A DNA stretch of 64,000 nucleotides from Rhabdochlamydiaceae bacterium (GCA_019752555.1 JAIELY010000001.1:1-64000), one strand, 5' to 3'. Shown: positions 16,244 to 25,022, numbered from the stretch's first letter. The notes: a model not told the origin generated them from the sequence alone. Numbers and translations: made by a program.

Positions 16244-16920
16244 TGGTTGTGTTTTCTGAATTTGAGATATTTTTATTCGACTTCGATGGCCTTTTAGTCG
16301 ATACAGAGCCCTTGCACTTTGCAGCATATGTTGAGTTATGCCGCCGTCATGGCTTTGATTTGAATTGGAGCTTGGGTGAGTATTGCAAGGCTGCGCATTT
16401 TAAATCTCAGGGGATGAAGGAGGCGCTCTACAGAGCTTTTCCAGGTTTATATAAGCAAGAGCCGCGTTGGGAAGTGCTGTATGCGGAAAAGAAGGGGATC
16501 TACGAGAGGATGCTGCAGGAGGGCCGTTTGCAATTGATGCCGGGAGCTGAAGTGCTGCTCATGCGTCTACAGGATGAAAAACGCAAACACTGTGTGGTAA
16601 CCAATTCGCCGCGTGTCCAGGTGGAGATGATTAAAGATGCCTTCGCTGTGCTCCAACAGATCCCGTTATGGCTGACGCGTGAGGATTATGAGATGCCCAA
16701 GCCATCGCCCGAAGGGTATTTGAAGGCAATTGAGCGTTTAGAGGGCTCTAAAAGCCGCGTCGTGGGATTTGAAGATTCTATGAAGGGTCTTAAGTCGTTG
16801 TTAAGCGCAGAGGCCACTGCTGTTCTCATCTGTCCGAAGGATCATCCTCAACTTATCGAGTGTTCAGAGTGGGGAGCGTTCTATCTTGAATCACTTAGCA
16901 GCGTAGTGGACATGTACTAA
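16243..16920 (+). CDS. HAD-superfamily phosphatase/phosphomutase-like hydrolase
   Basis: Beta-phosphoglucomutase-like HAD (subfamily IA): motif I DFDGLLVDTE with nucleophile Asp, motif II VVTNS, motif III MPKPSPEGY (Lys) and motif IV VGFEDSMKG. The substrate cannot be told. By position (next to truA and ispD) it corresponds to the HAD protein I recall as CT464 in C. trachomatis. It is coupled to the cytidylyltransferase gene by a TAATG overlap; its 3' end overlaps the convergent truA by 30 bases and uses a terminator lying inside truA. Confidence 0.88.
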   Translation: MVVFSEFEIFLFDFDGLLVDTEPLHFAAYVELCRRHGFDLNWSLGEYCKAAHFKSQGMKEALYRAFPGLYKQEPRWEVLYAEKKGIYERMLQEGRLQLMPGAEVLLMRLQDEKRKHCVVTNSPRVQVEMIKDAFAVLQQIPLWLTREDYEMPKPSPEGYLKAIERLEGSKSRVVGFEDSMKGLKSLLSAEATAVLICPKDHPQLIECSEWGAFYLESLSSVVDMY

Positions 16921-17646
16921 AAAAAGACCGTGGGCAGGGGCTGCTCTGCCAGCTTGAGAGCGGTCTTTTGCCGCAAAGATCGCGGGCAGTCTTTCTAGCG
17001 GGATTTTTTCGGAGCCGATGTCGAGCAAGGTGCCCACAATATTGCGCACCATTTTATATAAAAATCCATTGCCTTCAAATTCTAGGCGCACTCCGCCAGG
17101 TTCCAACACGAGGTCAAGGCGTGTTAAGGTGCGCACTGGGTCGTGCGCGGCAGATCCAAATGCCGCTTGATTAGTAAACGAGGTAAAATCATGCGTGCCA
17201 AGGAACCCTTTTGCAGCCTCTTTCATTAATTCTAGATTTACACGGTGAGGAACATGATAGCGATAGAGCTTAGAAAAGGGATTGAGGATGGGATCAAGAT
17301 GCAGATGGTAGTGGTAAACTTTTCCTGTCGCACTGTATCTGGCATGGAACTCTTCTGCGACAGGCGTCAAAGAGTGGATCCGGATGTCGGCTGGCAAAAG
17401 ACCGTTAAGAGAGGCAACAGAGCGTGAGAGGTCTATCGGATTGGGATGCGTAAAATGGGCGCATTGACCCAAAGCGTGCACGCCTGCATCTGTCCGCCCT
17501 GATCCTGTGAGATCGGTGGGGGTGCGCAGCACAGTAGAAAGGGCTTTTTGAATCTGTTCTTGGATAGTAACTGCGTTGGGTTGGACTTGCCAACCGCCAT
17601 ACCGGGTTCCATCATAAGAAATGAGAGCTTTGTACTTGTAGGTCAT
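16891..17646 (-). CDS. truA: tRNA pseudouridine synthase A
   Basis: TruA makes pseudouridine at positions 38-40 of the tRNA anticodon stem. The catalytic-Asp motif GSGRTDAGVHALG and the C-terminal FLYKMVRNIVGTLLDIG are present. The frame opens at 17688, but the ATG at 17646 gives the normal TYKYKALISYDG start, and it overlaps the ispD stop by 4 bases (ATGA). It is the second gene of an ispD-truA pair, as in chlamydiae. Its last 30 bases overlap the convergent HAD gene. Confidence 0.95.
   Translation of the reverse strand: MTYKYKALISYDGTRYGGWQVQPNAVTIQEQIQKALSTVLRTPTDLTGSGRTDAGVHALGQCAHFTHPNPIDLSRSVASLNGLLPADIRIHSLTPVAEEFHARYSATGKVYHYHLHLDPILNPFSKLYRYHVPHRVNLELMKEAAKGFLGTHDFTSFTNQAAFGSAAHDPVRTLTRLDLVLEPGGVRLEFEGNGFLYKMVRNIVGTLLDIGSEKIPLERLPAIFAAKDRSQAGRAAPAHGLFLVHVHYAAK
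16922..16972 (+). terminator. Terminator of the HAD gene, embedded in the truA coding region
   Basis: AAAAGACCG (16922-16930) pairs with CGGTCTTTT (16961-16969), with a smaller GGGCAGGGG/CTGCTCTGCC fold between them. The 3' T run serves plus-strand transcription. It starts just after the HAD stop codon and lies entirely within the antisense of the truA C-terminus. Confidence 0.6.
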
Positions 17647-18326
17647 GGAATGCGGGCGGGAGCAAGGAACGTTTCTGCGAGGGGCCAATCTTCTGATGTT
17701 GTGATCTTGATATTGCGGTAGGAGTCTGGCACGAGTTTTACTGGATGCCCTGTGAGCTCGACAATCGCGGCATCATCCGTGACCTCGAGATTATAGTCGT
17801 GTATAATTTCAAATCCTTTTTTCAGCAAATGAGCGGCAGCCACTTGAGGGGTATGCATTTCCCAGAGAGTAGAACGATCTAGTGTGCGACGAATAAAAAG
17901 ATTGGGGTCTGCTTCTTTAACTGTGTTTTTAGCGGGAACGGCAAGAGCTGCTGCCCCATAGCGCTGAGCTTGGTCAAAGAGAGCATCAAGGCTAGCTTCG
18001 CTCAACAGAGGGCGGGCGCTGTCGTGGACGCAAATGAGGCCTTTTTCTTTGGTTTTCTCAAAGCCGTTAAATACCGAGTCTTGCCGTCTTGAGCCCGGAA
18101 GTGCAAAATCGATTTTGTCAGAAGCGGGAAAGAGAGATTGGTATTCAGTTCCGCACACGACGATGATTTCGGTTACCTGAGGATGATTTAAAAATAATTC
18201 AAAGCTGTAGAGGGCTAGGGGTTTACCGTAGATCGGAACAAATTGTTTCGGAATACTAGAGCGCATCCGCGTTCCTTGGCCGCCGGCTAATAGGATGACA
18301 GAAACTGGTAGGGATTTTGATGTCAT
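17643..18326 (-). CDS. ispD: 2-C-methyl-D-erythritol 4-phosphate cytidylyltransferase
   Basis: IspD couples CTP to MEP in the non-mevalonate isoprenoid pathway. It shows ILLAGGQGTRM with Lys (PKQF) for CTP binding, CVHDSARPLL and the C-terminal EVTDDAAIVE and NIKITTSEDW. Length 227 aa matches the family. It is the first gene of the pair with truA and follows the SWIB gene on the same strand, with 55 bases between its ATG and the SWIB stop. Confidence 0.95.
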   Translation of the reverse strand: MTSKSLPVSVILLAGGQGTRMRSSIPKQFVPIYGKPLALYSFELFLNHPQVTEIIVVCGTEYQSLFPASDKIDFALPGSRRQDSVFNGFEKTKEKGLICVHDSARPLLSEASLDALFDQAQRYGAAALAVPAKNTVKEADPNLFIRRTLDRSTLWEMHTPQVAAAHLLKKGFEIIHDYNLEVTDDAAIVELTGHPVKLVPDSYRNIKITTSEDWPLAETFLAPARIP

Positions 18327-18381
18327 AGGGCATTTTTAAGTGCAGAATGCAGGGTTAAGCTGCACTCTGCAAAAAGTAACT

Positions 18382-18636
18382 TTATTTCAAGTGCTTGCTT
18401 ACAAGCTTGGTCATTTCGAACATGTTTACAGCTTTTTTCCCCAAAACTTTCGCGAGTTTGTCATCTGGGTTGATGTTGCGTTTGTTTTTTGCATCTTGGC
18501 AGTTATTTGCTTTGATATAGGCCCACAATTTCTTTGTCACTTCAGTGCGAGGCATAGGTCCTCGGCCGACGATAGCAGCAAGCTCTTCGCTGATTTGCAT
18601 CGGTTGCATGAACTTGGATTGTTTTTCTTTTGCCAT
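18382..18636 (-). CDS. SWIB/MDM2-domain protein
   Basis: An 84-aa stand-alone SWIB domain: LAAIVGRGPMPRTEVTKKLWAYIKANNCQD followed by NINPDDKLAKVLG and VNMFEMTKLVSKHL. The domain is typical of eukaryotic chromatin remodelling factors; among bacteria it is a marker of Chlamydiae (CT460-type, and fused to topoisomerase I). A role in DNA compaction or transcription is assumed, not shown. GGAGAA lies just upstream of the ATG. Its place between ispD and prfB is the chlamydial order. Confidence 0.93.
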   Translation of the reverse strand: MAKEKQSKFMQPMQISEELAAIVGRGPMPRTEVTKKLWAYIKANNCQDAKNKRNINPDDKLAKVLGKKAVNMFEMTKLVSKHLK

Positions 18637-19038
18637 GTGCGTTCTCCTTTAAAAATACTGCGTTTGGCCTATCCTCACATTGTTTTTTTTATGGATAGAC
18701 AGGTCGAGGGTTGGTACGATTGTTACCTCGAATGACATGTTGTATCGCTCTCGTGATTTAATAGTCAAAAAAAATCGTAGTAGCAGTTTCTGGTGTTTCG
18801 AGGAGGCTCTGGGGAAGTTGTTTTTAAGTCGCTTATTCTAATTGCTTTATGTGTTGTTTTTGGTTTTTTTTGCTTTCTCGAGGAATTTTTGGGAGAGAAG
18901 ACGCGTCGTCCTTAAAATAAAAGTTGTTTATCCTCTAAACAGGGGTTTTTCTATATAGGAGGGATCCAAAATTGCACAAGGGGATGTTAAAGAGTACAAA
19001 AACCTCTTGAACTTTTAAACAAGAAGGGACAACCTGAT
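18637..19038. other. Intergenic region between SWIB and the UGP3-like gene
   Basis: Divergent promoters for the SWIB gene (minus) and the UGP3-like gene (plus) must lie here. T-rich tracts are frequent, but I see no clear RNA gene, repeat or operator. AAGAAGGGA just before 19039 is the ribosome binding site of the next gene. Confidence 0.4.
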
Positions 19039-21204
19039 TTGATAACCCAAAAAATACCTTTTAAGATACCGATGTTAACGACAACAGAATCTAATTTTAT
19101 GCGGTTAAAAGCTCTCGCTTCCGCTTTAAAGAACAGCTCATCTTTGCAAGATAAACTGGATCATTTAAATACGGATCTACGTGTTCGATCATTTAACGAG
19201 TCTGCAAGCTATTTAACTCTTAAGTGCTTCATGGCAGGCCTTTCGTTAGAATGCGAACTTGTATTGAAATCTTTAATCGCAATAGAGCAATGGGATCAAT
19301 TGGTAAAGGGGTTGGAAGAGGGGTGTGCAAGCGAGCGTTTGCGCGCTTTGATTTTTTCTTTGCTTCCCGTGGAGCGCTTTTATCAAGAAATCGGGGGAAT
19401 TGTCGGGTATCAAGCGATGATGCTGCAGCTTTTTTCTGAAGAGGGGCGCTCGCCTTTTGAAACCCGCTGTATTTATAATCAACCGGTAGGAATTGATCTT
19501 GTCTCTGAAACAGCTTCTGTGAAACAGGCAATTCTTGCGGGAATTGAATTTTTGCCGATGCTTGCAGAAATATATCCTGTGGGAGGGGCCGCGGATCGGT
19601 TGCGTTTATGCGATCCCACAACTCTTATGCCTCTTCCTGCTGCAAAGCTGAGATTTTGCGGCAGAACGCTTTTAGAGCGGCTTGTGATCGATCTTCAAGC
19701 GCGTGAATATTTATACTATAAGCTGTTTAAGAAGCAGCTCACTACCCCTATTGCGATGATGACATCGCAAGAAAAAGACAACCACGCGCAGATTTTAGCA
19801 ATGTGCCAAGAACAGAAATGGTTTGGCCGTCCTGCTTCTAGTTTTGCCTTTTTTTGTCAGCCCACAGTGCCTACGATGAATAAAGAGGGGCAGTGGTGTC
19901 TCATAGGCCCCTGCAAGCCTTTGATGAAGCCGGGGGGGCATGGAGTGATGTGGAAAGTGGCAAAGGATCAGGGTGTCTTTGAATGGCTTAAAAGCTTGGG
20001 AAGAGCCAAGGTTCTTGTGCGGCAGATCAATAATCTGATTTCTGGATGCGACTATGGGCTTCTTGCATTTACAGGCATTGGCTGTGCGGAAGATAAGGCA
20101 TTTGGATTTGCTTCTTGTTTTAGGCAAGTTCAATCGGCAGAAGGGGTTAATGTGCTCATTGTCAAAGAAGAGGGGGAGCGCACAGAATATTGCCTCACGA
20201 ACATCGAGTATTGTGATTTTAAAAAATTTGGGATTTATGATGAGCCAGCTCAAGAAGGCAGTGCTTATTCCAAGTTTCCATCGAATACGAATATATTGTT
20301 TGCAGATATCGAAAAGGTGCTTGAGAAAATTGAGGAGTGTCCTATTCCTGGAATGCTCGTGAATTTCAAAAAGATGACTTATTCTGATGAAAATGGGGTG
20401 ATCAAAGAAGAGGACGTTGCGCGTTTAGAATCGACAATGCAAAACATCGCCGATTGTTTTATCGAAAATTTTGAATCAAGTGCTGATGTGCCTCAGCTTA
20501 AAACATTTCTAACCTTTAATCACCGACGCAAAACAATTTCCACGGCAAAAAAAGAGTTTCAAGAAGGAGGGTCTCTTTTGGAAACACCCGAAGGGTGTTA
20601 TCATGACTATATGCATAATGTGTGCGAACTGTTACGCAGCCATTGCCGTTTTACCGTTCCTGAAGCATCGGCATTTGATTTTGTTTACCACCCTGCTTTA
20701 GGTCCTCTTTATCATATCATCGCTCAAAAGTTGCAAGGGGGATTGATTAAGGAAGGAAGTGAATGTTTGCTTGAAATCGCAGAGCTCTGTCTTGAAGATA
20801 TATACATCGATGGAAGTTTGCAGATCATTGCAGAGCAGGTGATGGGGCATGAAGATCAAGATCGGCTAGTGTATTCTGAGCGGGTCGGGAGCTGTGTCTT
20901 TAGACGTGTGCGTGTTTGTAATTTAGGCATTGACCGAGCTGTTTCAAAGAGCTATTGGAAATCAGAAGTGCATCGTTTAGAAACCTGTGAAATCCGTCTT
21001 TTGGGAAGAAGTGAATTCATTGCTGAGGATGTTTGTTTCGAGGGGCCTATTCAAATTATTGTGGAAGACGGCTTCCGTGTGGTTGCTTCTATGGAAAATC
21101 AAATGCTCCAGCTTAAGAAAGAGCCTATTGCAGATGGCGAAGAGGGGGTGGGCACATCTTGGGTATATGAGGCAGGCGAAGAGGGTGTGAGGCTGTTAAA
21201 ATGA
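19039..21204 (+). CDS. UDP-glucose pyrophosphorylase-like (UGP3-type) nucleotidyltransferase
   Basis: A 721-aa protein. Its middle part carries the UDPGP signature in a form close to plant plastid UGP3: a degenerate glycine loop YPVGGAADRL (179-188), the KPGGHG...WKVAKDQG block (297-311) and RQINNLI (328-334, the N-D/N-NL uridine-binding position). The likely reaction is UTP + hexose-1-phosphate to UDP-sugar. The ~170 N-terminal residues are helical, and the C-terminal ~150 may form a beta-helix-like tail. I use the TTG at 19039, which has AAGAAGGGA upstream; an ATG at 19072 is the alternative. A terminator follows. Confidence 0.65.
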   Translation: MITQKIPFKIPMLTTTESNFMRLKALASALKNSSSLQDKLDHLNTDLRVRSFNESASYLTLKCFMAGLSLECELVLKSLIAIEQWDQLVKGLEEGCASERLRALIFSLLPVERFYQEIGGIVGYQAMMLQLFSEEGRSPFETRCIYNQPVGIDLVSETASVKQAILAGIEFLPMLAEIYPVGGAADRLRLCDPTTLMPLPAAKLRFCGRTLLERLVIDLQAREYLYYKLFKKQLTTPIAMMTSQEKDNHAQILAMCQEQKWFGRPASSFAFFCQPTVPTMNKEGQWCLIGPCKPLMKPGGHGVMWKVAKDQGVFEWLKSLGRAKVLVRQINNLISGCDYGLLAFTGIGCAEDKAFGFASCFRQVQSAEGVNVLIVKEEGERTEYCLTNIEYCDFKKFGIYDEPAQEGSAYSKFPSNTNILFADIEKVLEKIEECPIPGMLVNFKKMTYSDENGVIKEEDVARLESTMQNIADCFIENFESSADVPQLKTFLTFNHRRKTISTAKKEFQEGGSLLETPEGCYHDYMHNVCELLRSHCRFTVPEASAFDFVYHPALGPLYHIIAQKLQGGLIKEGSECLLEIAELCLEDIYIDGSLQIIAEQVMGHEDQDRLVYSERVGSCVFRRVRVCNLGIDRAVSKSYWKSEVHRLETCEIRLLGRSEFIAEDVCFEGPIQIIVEDGFRVVASMENQMLQLKKEPIADGEEGVGTSWVYEAGEEGVRLLK

Positions 21205-21206
21205 AG

Positions 21207-21238
21207 AAAGCTACATGAGAAACCCCATGTAGCTTTTT
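21207..21238. terminator. Rho-independent terminator, possibly bidirectional
   Basis: AAAGCTACATG pairs with CATGTAGCTTT across an eight-base loop and is followed by T residues. It lies between the end of the UGP3-like gene and the end of the convergent membrane-protein gene, and A residues on the left could let it work for both strands. Confidence 0.75.
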
Positions 21239-21260
21239 AAAAGAGCACTAGCAAGGTCTC

Positions 21261-21857
21261 TTAAGCTGCAACGCCAGTTGTAGCTGGAGCTGCTGGTGCA
21301 GCAGGAACCGCAGCTTTTTTAGCATCGCTTACTTTTCCAAACGCTTTTGCAAAGGGTGATCCAAGGATATCTTTCTTAAGAGCCTCTTTAGCTTTAAAGC
21401 TCTTGCTTTTTCCTCTAGGATGAGCTGCTTTAAAAGCTGTTTTTAATTCGGCTTGATCTTTTGCGTTGAGCTTGTCGAAAGCTGCAACTGCATCCGCTTT
21501 TGATGGTTTGCCATCCATAACTGCTTTAAATGCTTCAAAAGAATCTGCGGCAGGAGCAGCAGGTGCTGCAGGTGCTGCAGGAGTTTCTGGTTGTTTATTG
21601 AAGCAGCATCGGAAAATTGCAAATGCAACGCCTGTTAGGACGACGGAAACCGTTGCAATGATCACACCGGTTTGATTTTCTTGAACGAAGTTGGAGAGGC
21701 TTTGGAAATAAGGTTGTACAAATGCGTAGATTCGTTGACCTAAATCTGAAAGATAAGCGCCAGTAGCACTGACTGTTCTTCCGATCCAGTCGCCTGTGTT
21801 GGATAAAAAGGTACCGATCGATTGGCAGCAGTTGGAAAGAGTTTCTTGAATTCTCAT
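21261..21857 (-). CDS. Single-pass membrane protein with Pro/Ala linker
   Basis: A 198-aa protein of unknown family. Residues ~1-60 form an amphipathic segment, then one membrane helix (GVIIATVSVVLTGVAFAIF, about 66-84), then a PAAP repeat linker, a charged domain of about 80 residues (ADSFEAFKAV to FAKAFGKV) and a second PAAPAAP tail. The frame opens at 21914, but a perfect GGAGGT lies just before the ATG at 21857, so I start there. The layout suggests a protein anchored in a membrane with a soluble domain held on a flexible spacer. Confidence 0.65.
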   Translation of the reverse strand: MRIQETLSNCCQSIGTFLSNTGDWIGRTVSATGAYLSDLGQRIYAFVQPYFQSLSNFVQENQTGVIIATVSVVLTGVAFAIFRCCFNKQPETPAAPAAPAAPAADSFEAFKAVMDGKPSKADAVAAFDKLNAKDQAELKTAFKAAHPRGKSKSFKAKEALKKDILGSPFAKAFGKVSDAKKAAVPAAPAAPATTGVAA

Positions 21858-22194
21858 TGTGACCTCCTGAATAGAGTTAAATTTCTCAAGGGAACTTCCC
21901 TGTTTTGAAAACATTTATGTATTATACTGGTATCCTTTTTTTTATAAAGACCTGATTAAGTTTTTATAAATTAAAAATTATTTTCTTTATGTCTTTCCGA
22001 GGGGAAGAAGCCGTTTGCCGTCTCATTTTTTTCTCAAAACTTGGAAGAAATTGCGCACACTTTTTCTTGTTTTTTTAGTGTCCAAACACAGTTTTGCGCG
22101 TTTTTGGATGTCAAATCATCAGGATTTTCTTGCGTCGCAGGACGCGATATCTTAACATGGATGACACTAGATTACTTAAGTTGAGGACTAACAG

Positions 22195-23290
22195 ATGAAC
22201 GATAACGCTCAAGATTTGCTTAAAAGCATTGAAAACCGCCTGCTTCACATGTGGAGGTATCTTTAGCTTAGAAGAAAAAGAGAAGCGGGTATCAGAGCTA
22301 GAGCAAAAGATGGAGCATCCCGGCTTTTGGGATGATAATACGGCAGCACAGAAAGTGATTTCTGAGGTTAATCAACTCAAAGAGTGGACCTATGCTTATC
22401 GAGATCTAAAAAATCGCTTTGAGAGCGTGAACGCGCTTTTACCCGAGGTGGATGAGTCGAATGATGCGTCCTTCTTTCAACAGTTAATCGATGAGTTGCA
22501 CAAGATCGATAAGGCTTTGTCTGAGATCGAGATACGTAAAATGTTATCCGGGGAACTCGATTCGAAAAATTGCTTTTTGAGCATTAATGCAGGAGCTGGT
22601 GGAACTGAGGCCTGTGATTGGGCTCTTATGCTTTCAAGGATGTATCAACGGTGGGCTGCTAAGCGGAATTGGAAAGTTGAAATCCTCGATTCTGTAGATG
22701 GAGATGTTGCAGGAATCAAGAGCATCACTTTCAAAATCTCTGGAGCGTATGCTTATGGATATTGCAAAGTGGAGCGGGGGGTGCATCGATTAGTGCGCAT
22801 TTCGCCCTTTGATAGCAATGCAAAACGCCATACAAGTTTTGCATCGGTGGACATTACCCCAGAAATTGACGATGATATCTTGATCGACATTCGTCCTGAA
22901 GATGTGCGTATCGATACATACCGCGCATCGGGAGCTGGCGGCCAGCACGTCAATAAAACTGATTCTGCCGTCCGGGTAACGCATGAACCTTCCGGCATCA
23001 TTGTCTCGTGCCAAAGTGAGCGCAGTCAGATTCAAAACCGAGAGACATGCTTTAAGCTTCTACGTGCTAAACTCTATGAAAAAGAGTTAATGGAGAGAGA
23101 GTCGAAGCTCAAGGAAATTTCTGGAGAAAAGAAAGAGATCGCATGGGGATCGCAAATCCGAAATTATGTCTTCCAGCCTTATACTCTTGTCAAAGACACA
23201 CGGACAAAGTATGAAGTAGGAAATGTAGAAGATGTAATGGATGGGAATTTAGATGGATTTATCAATGCATACTTAAAGGAGTTTGGTTAA
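22195..23290 (+). CDS. prfB: Peptide chain release factor 2, made by +1 programmed frameshift
   Basis: RF2 releases peptides at UAA and UGA. Reading starts at ATG 22195, runs 23 codons to CTT-TAG (22261-22266) and must shift +1 to continue AGC TTA GAA..., giving 364 aa, the usual RF2 length. The stop-recognition tripeptide SPF (VRISPFDSN) and catalytic GGQ (GAGGQHVNKT) are present, so it is RF2, not RF1. The frameshift region keeps the internal Shine-Dalgarno (GGAGG) three bases before CTT. The in-frame stop is TAG instead of the standard TGA. Position upstream of GNAT and yebC matches chlamydial order. Confidence 0.95.
22252..22267 (+). promoter_or_regulatory. prfB +1 recoding site with TAG stop
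   Basis: TGG AGG TAT CTT TAG C: internal Shine-Dalgarno GGAGG, the slippery CTT that can re-pair on TTT, and the in-frame stop. The spacing equals the classical site. Only the stop differs: TAG, which RF1 reads, rather than TGA, which RF2 reads. Confidence 0.9.
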
Positions 23291-23295
23291 TTAAT

Positions 23296-23793
23296 ATGTC
23301 AGAACCTTTAGGCTTTGATATTCGCTATACGCATGTCAGTGATGCCCCCTACGTTCTTCAATGGTTAAAAGAGCCAGGAATACAACAGTGGTTTCCTGTC
23401 AGTTTGGACAAAGAAATTGAAGATGCTGTGCAATGCTGGGTGGGATTTTGTAAGTATAATTCGAGCTTAACAGCGACAATTGATGGGGTGCCCGTTGGCA
23501 TTGGCACCCTTTTTCTCATGCCCTACCGAAAAGTGGCTCACCACTGCTTGTTTAAGCTGCTTGTCGATCCTGCGCATCAGAGAAAGGGTGTGGGCAGGGC
23601 GTTATTAAAGAATTTGAAGCATTTGGCAAAAAATGGCTTCCGCCTTGAGCTCATGCACATCGAGATATTTGAGGGCAACCCTATCGAATCCTTACTCTTG
23701 CAATTCAATTTCCATGAATATGGCAGGCAAGAGCACTTTGTCAAAGATAAAGACCGTTATCTCGGTCGGATTCTTTATGAATCCTATTTATAG
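23296..23793 (+). CDS. GNAT-family N-acetyltransferase A
   Basis: A 165-aa GNAT: acetyl-CoA loop DPAHQRKGVGRALL with the Q/RxxGxG/A signature, preceded by LFKLLV and followed by a NPIESLLLQFNFHEYG segment in place of the usual YxxxGF. The substrate is unknown. It lies 5 bases after prfB and 10 bases before a clear paralogue (GNAT B), so all three are probably one transcript. C. trachomatis has, as I recall, one acetyltransferase (CT458) at this place. Confidence 0.88.
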   Translation: MSEPLGFDIRYTHVSDAPYVLQWLKEPGIQQWFPVSLDKEIEDAVQCWVGFCKYNSSLTATIDGVPVGIGTLFLMPYRKVAHHCLFKLLVDPAHQRKGVGRALLKNLKHLAKNGFRLELMHIEIFEGNPIESLLLQFNFHEYGRQEHFVKDKDRYLGRILYESYL

Positions 23794-23803
23794 AGGTGTT
23801 TAG

Positions 23804-24322
23804 ATGGTGAATCATAGACCCGAATTGACATTTCGCGTTTCCTCTCCTGATGACGCCCCGCATCTCATCAAATGGCTTTCTGACCCTAGCATTCTACGCT
23901 GGTTTCCGATGCTTGATGCGAGGGAAATTGAGGATTCAGTGCGCATTTGGCTAGGTTATGCCCGTATTGGCGCAAATTTAACAGTAGAATACAATGGAAT
24001 CCCCTGCGGCATGGCGAACCTTTATATTCAGCCTTATAAAAAACTGGCTCACACCTGTTTGTTTGCCATCATTGTTCAAGATGAGTACCGGGGCAAGGGG
24101 ATCGGCGGCGCTTTATTAAATGAGTTGAGCAAGCTGGCAAGAGAAAAATTTCAGATCGAGATATTGCACTTGGAAGTGTATGAAGGCAATCCCGCAAAAA
24201 AACTTTATGAGCGTTTTGGGTTTAAAGAGTTTGGAAAGCAAACCCACTTCATTAAAGATAGCGGAAAATATACAGCTAAAATTTTAATGCAGAAGAAGTT
24301 AGGGGCATATGGCAGGACATAG
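23804..24322 (+). CDS. GNAT-family N-acetyltransferase B (tandem paralogue)
   Basis: A 172-aa GNAT with QDEYRGKGIGGALL and the canonical NPAKKLYERFGFKEFG. It aligns with GNAT A from end to end (KWLSDPSILRWFP / QWLKEPGIQQWFP; IEDSVRIWLGYAR / IEDAVQCWVGFCK; both end HF-KD...Y), showing a tandem duplication. GAGGTG precedes the ATG. Its last 14 bases overlap yebC. The substrate is unknown. Confidence 0.88.
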   Translation: MVNHRPELTFRVSSPDDAPHLIKWLSDPSILRWFPMLDAREIEDSVRIWLGYARIGANLTVEYNGIPCGMANLYIQPYKKLAHTCLFAIIVQDEYRGKGIGGALLNELSKLAREKFQIEILHLEVYEGNPAKKLYERFGFKEFGKQTHFIKDSGKYTAKILMQKKLGAYGRT

Positions 24323-25022
24323 TAAATGGGCAAACATTAAGCATCGGAAAGGGCGGGCAGATGCTGCTAAAGGCAAGATCTTTTCCCGTATCACAAAAGA
24401 GATTATCAGCGCGGTGAAGCAAGGCGGGCCGGATCCTAAATCAAATTCTAAACTTCGCCTTGTGCTCCAAAAAGCGCGCATTGCAAATATGCCAAACGAT
24501 AATATCGAGCGCAATATCAAAAAAGCCACTAGTGCGGACCAAGCTGATTTTACTGAAACGACCTATGAGCTTTATGGATATGGCGGTGTCGGAATACTTG
24601 TTGAAATTATGACAGATAATCGCAACCGCGCTGCATCCGATATGCGGATTGCGACAAATAAAAAAGGGGGAACGATTGCAACCCCGGGCGCTGTCGCCTT
24701 TAATTTTGATCGTAAGGGGATTATTCAGGTTTTGAAAAAAAATGCCGTCGAAGACGAGCTTTTCTTAATTGCAACAGAGGCGGGCGCTGAGGATTTCGAT
24801 GCCGCAGAAGATCTTTACATCATTACAACGCCCTCTGATCGGCTTTTTCAAGTGAAAGATAAGCTTGATGAAATGGGAATTATTTGTGAAGAAGCCGATT
24901 TGCAAATGATTCCTAAAGTGTATGTCGAGTGCGACGCAGAGGCTCAAAAATCAAATCTTGAATTGATCGATTATCTCGAAGCTTTAGATGATGTGGATGT
25001 TGTGTATCATAACATGAAATAG
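24309..25022 (+). CDS. yebC: YebC/PmpR-family regulator or translation factor
   Basis: A 237-aa YebC/TACO1 protein: MAGHSKWANIKHRK at the start, PNDNIERNIKKA, the glycine-rich YGYGGVGILVE and MTDNRNRAASDMR. The family binds DNA or the ribosome and has been linked both to transcription control and to translation of difficult (polyproline) stretches. It overlaps the GNAT B gene by 14 bases. In C. trachomatis, yebC (CT457) is next to tarp; here a lipase-like gene follows instead. Confidence 0.95.
   Translation: MAGHSKWANIKHRKGRADAAKGKIFSRITKEIISAVKQGGPDPKSNSKLRLVLQKARIANMPNDNIERNIKKATSADQADFTETTYELYGYGGVGILVEIMTDNRNRAASDMRIATNKKGGTIATPGAVAFNFDRKGIIQVLKKNAVEDELFLIATEAGAEDFDAAEDLYIITTPSDRLFQVKDKLDEMGIICEEADLQMIPKVYVECDAEAQKSNLELIDYLEALDDVDVVYHNMK

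Noticed and set aside
21500-21600. GCAGGTGCTGCAGG-type repeats as a non-coding repeat array
   Set aside because: They encode the PAAP linker of the membrane protein and need no separate explanation.
22229-22264. prfB starting at 22229 without frameshift
   Set aside because: The upstream 23 codons, the internal Shine-Dalgarno and CTT-stop-C layout show the standard recoding start at 22195.
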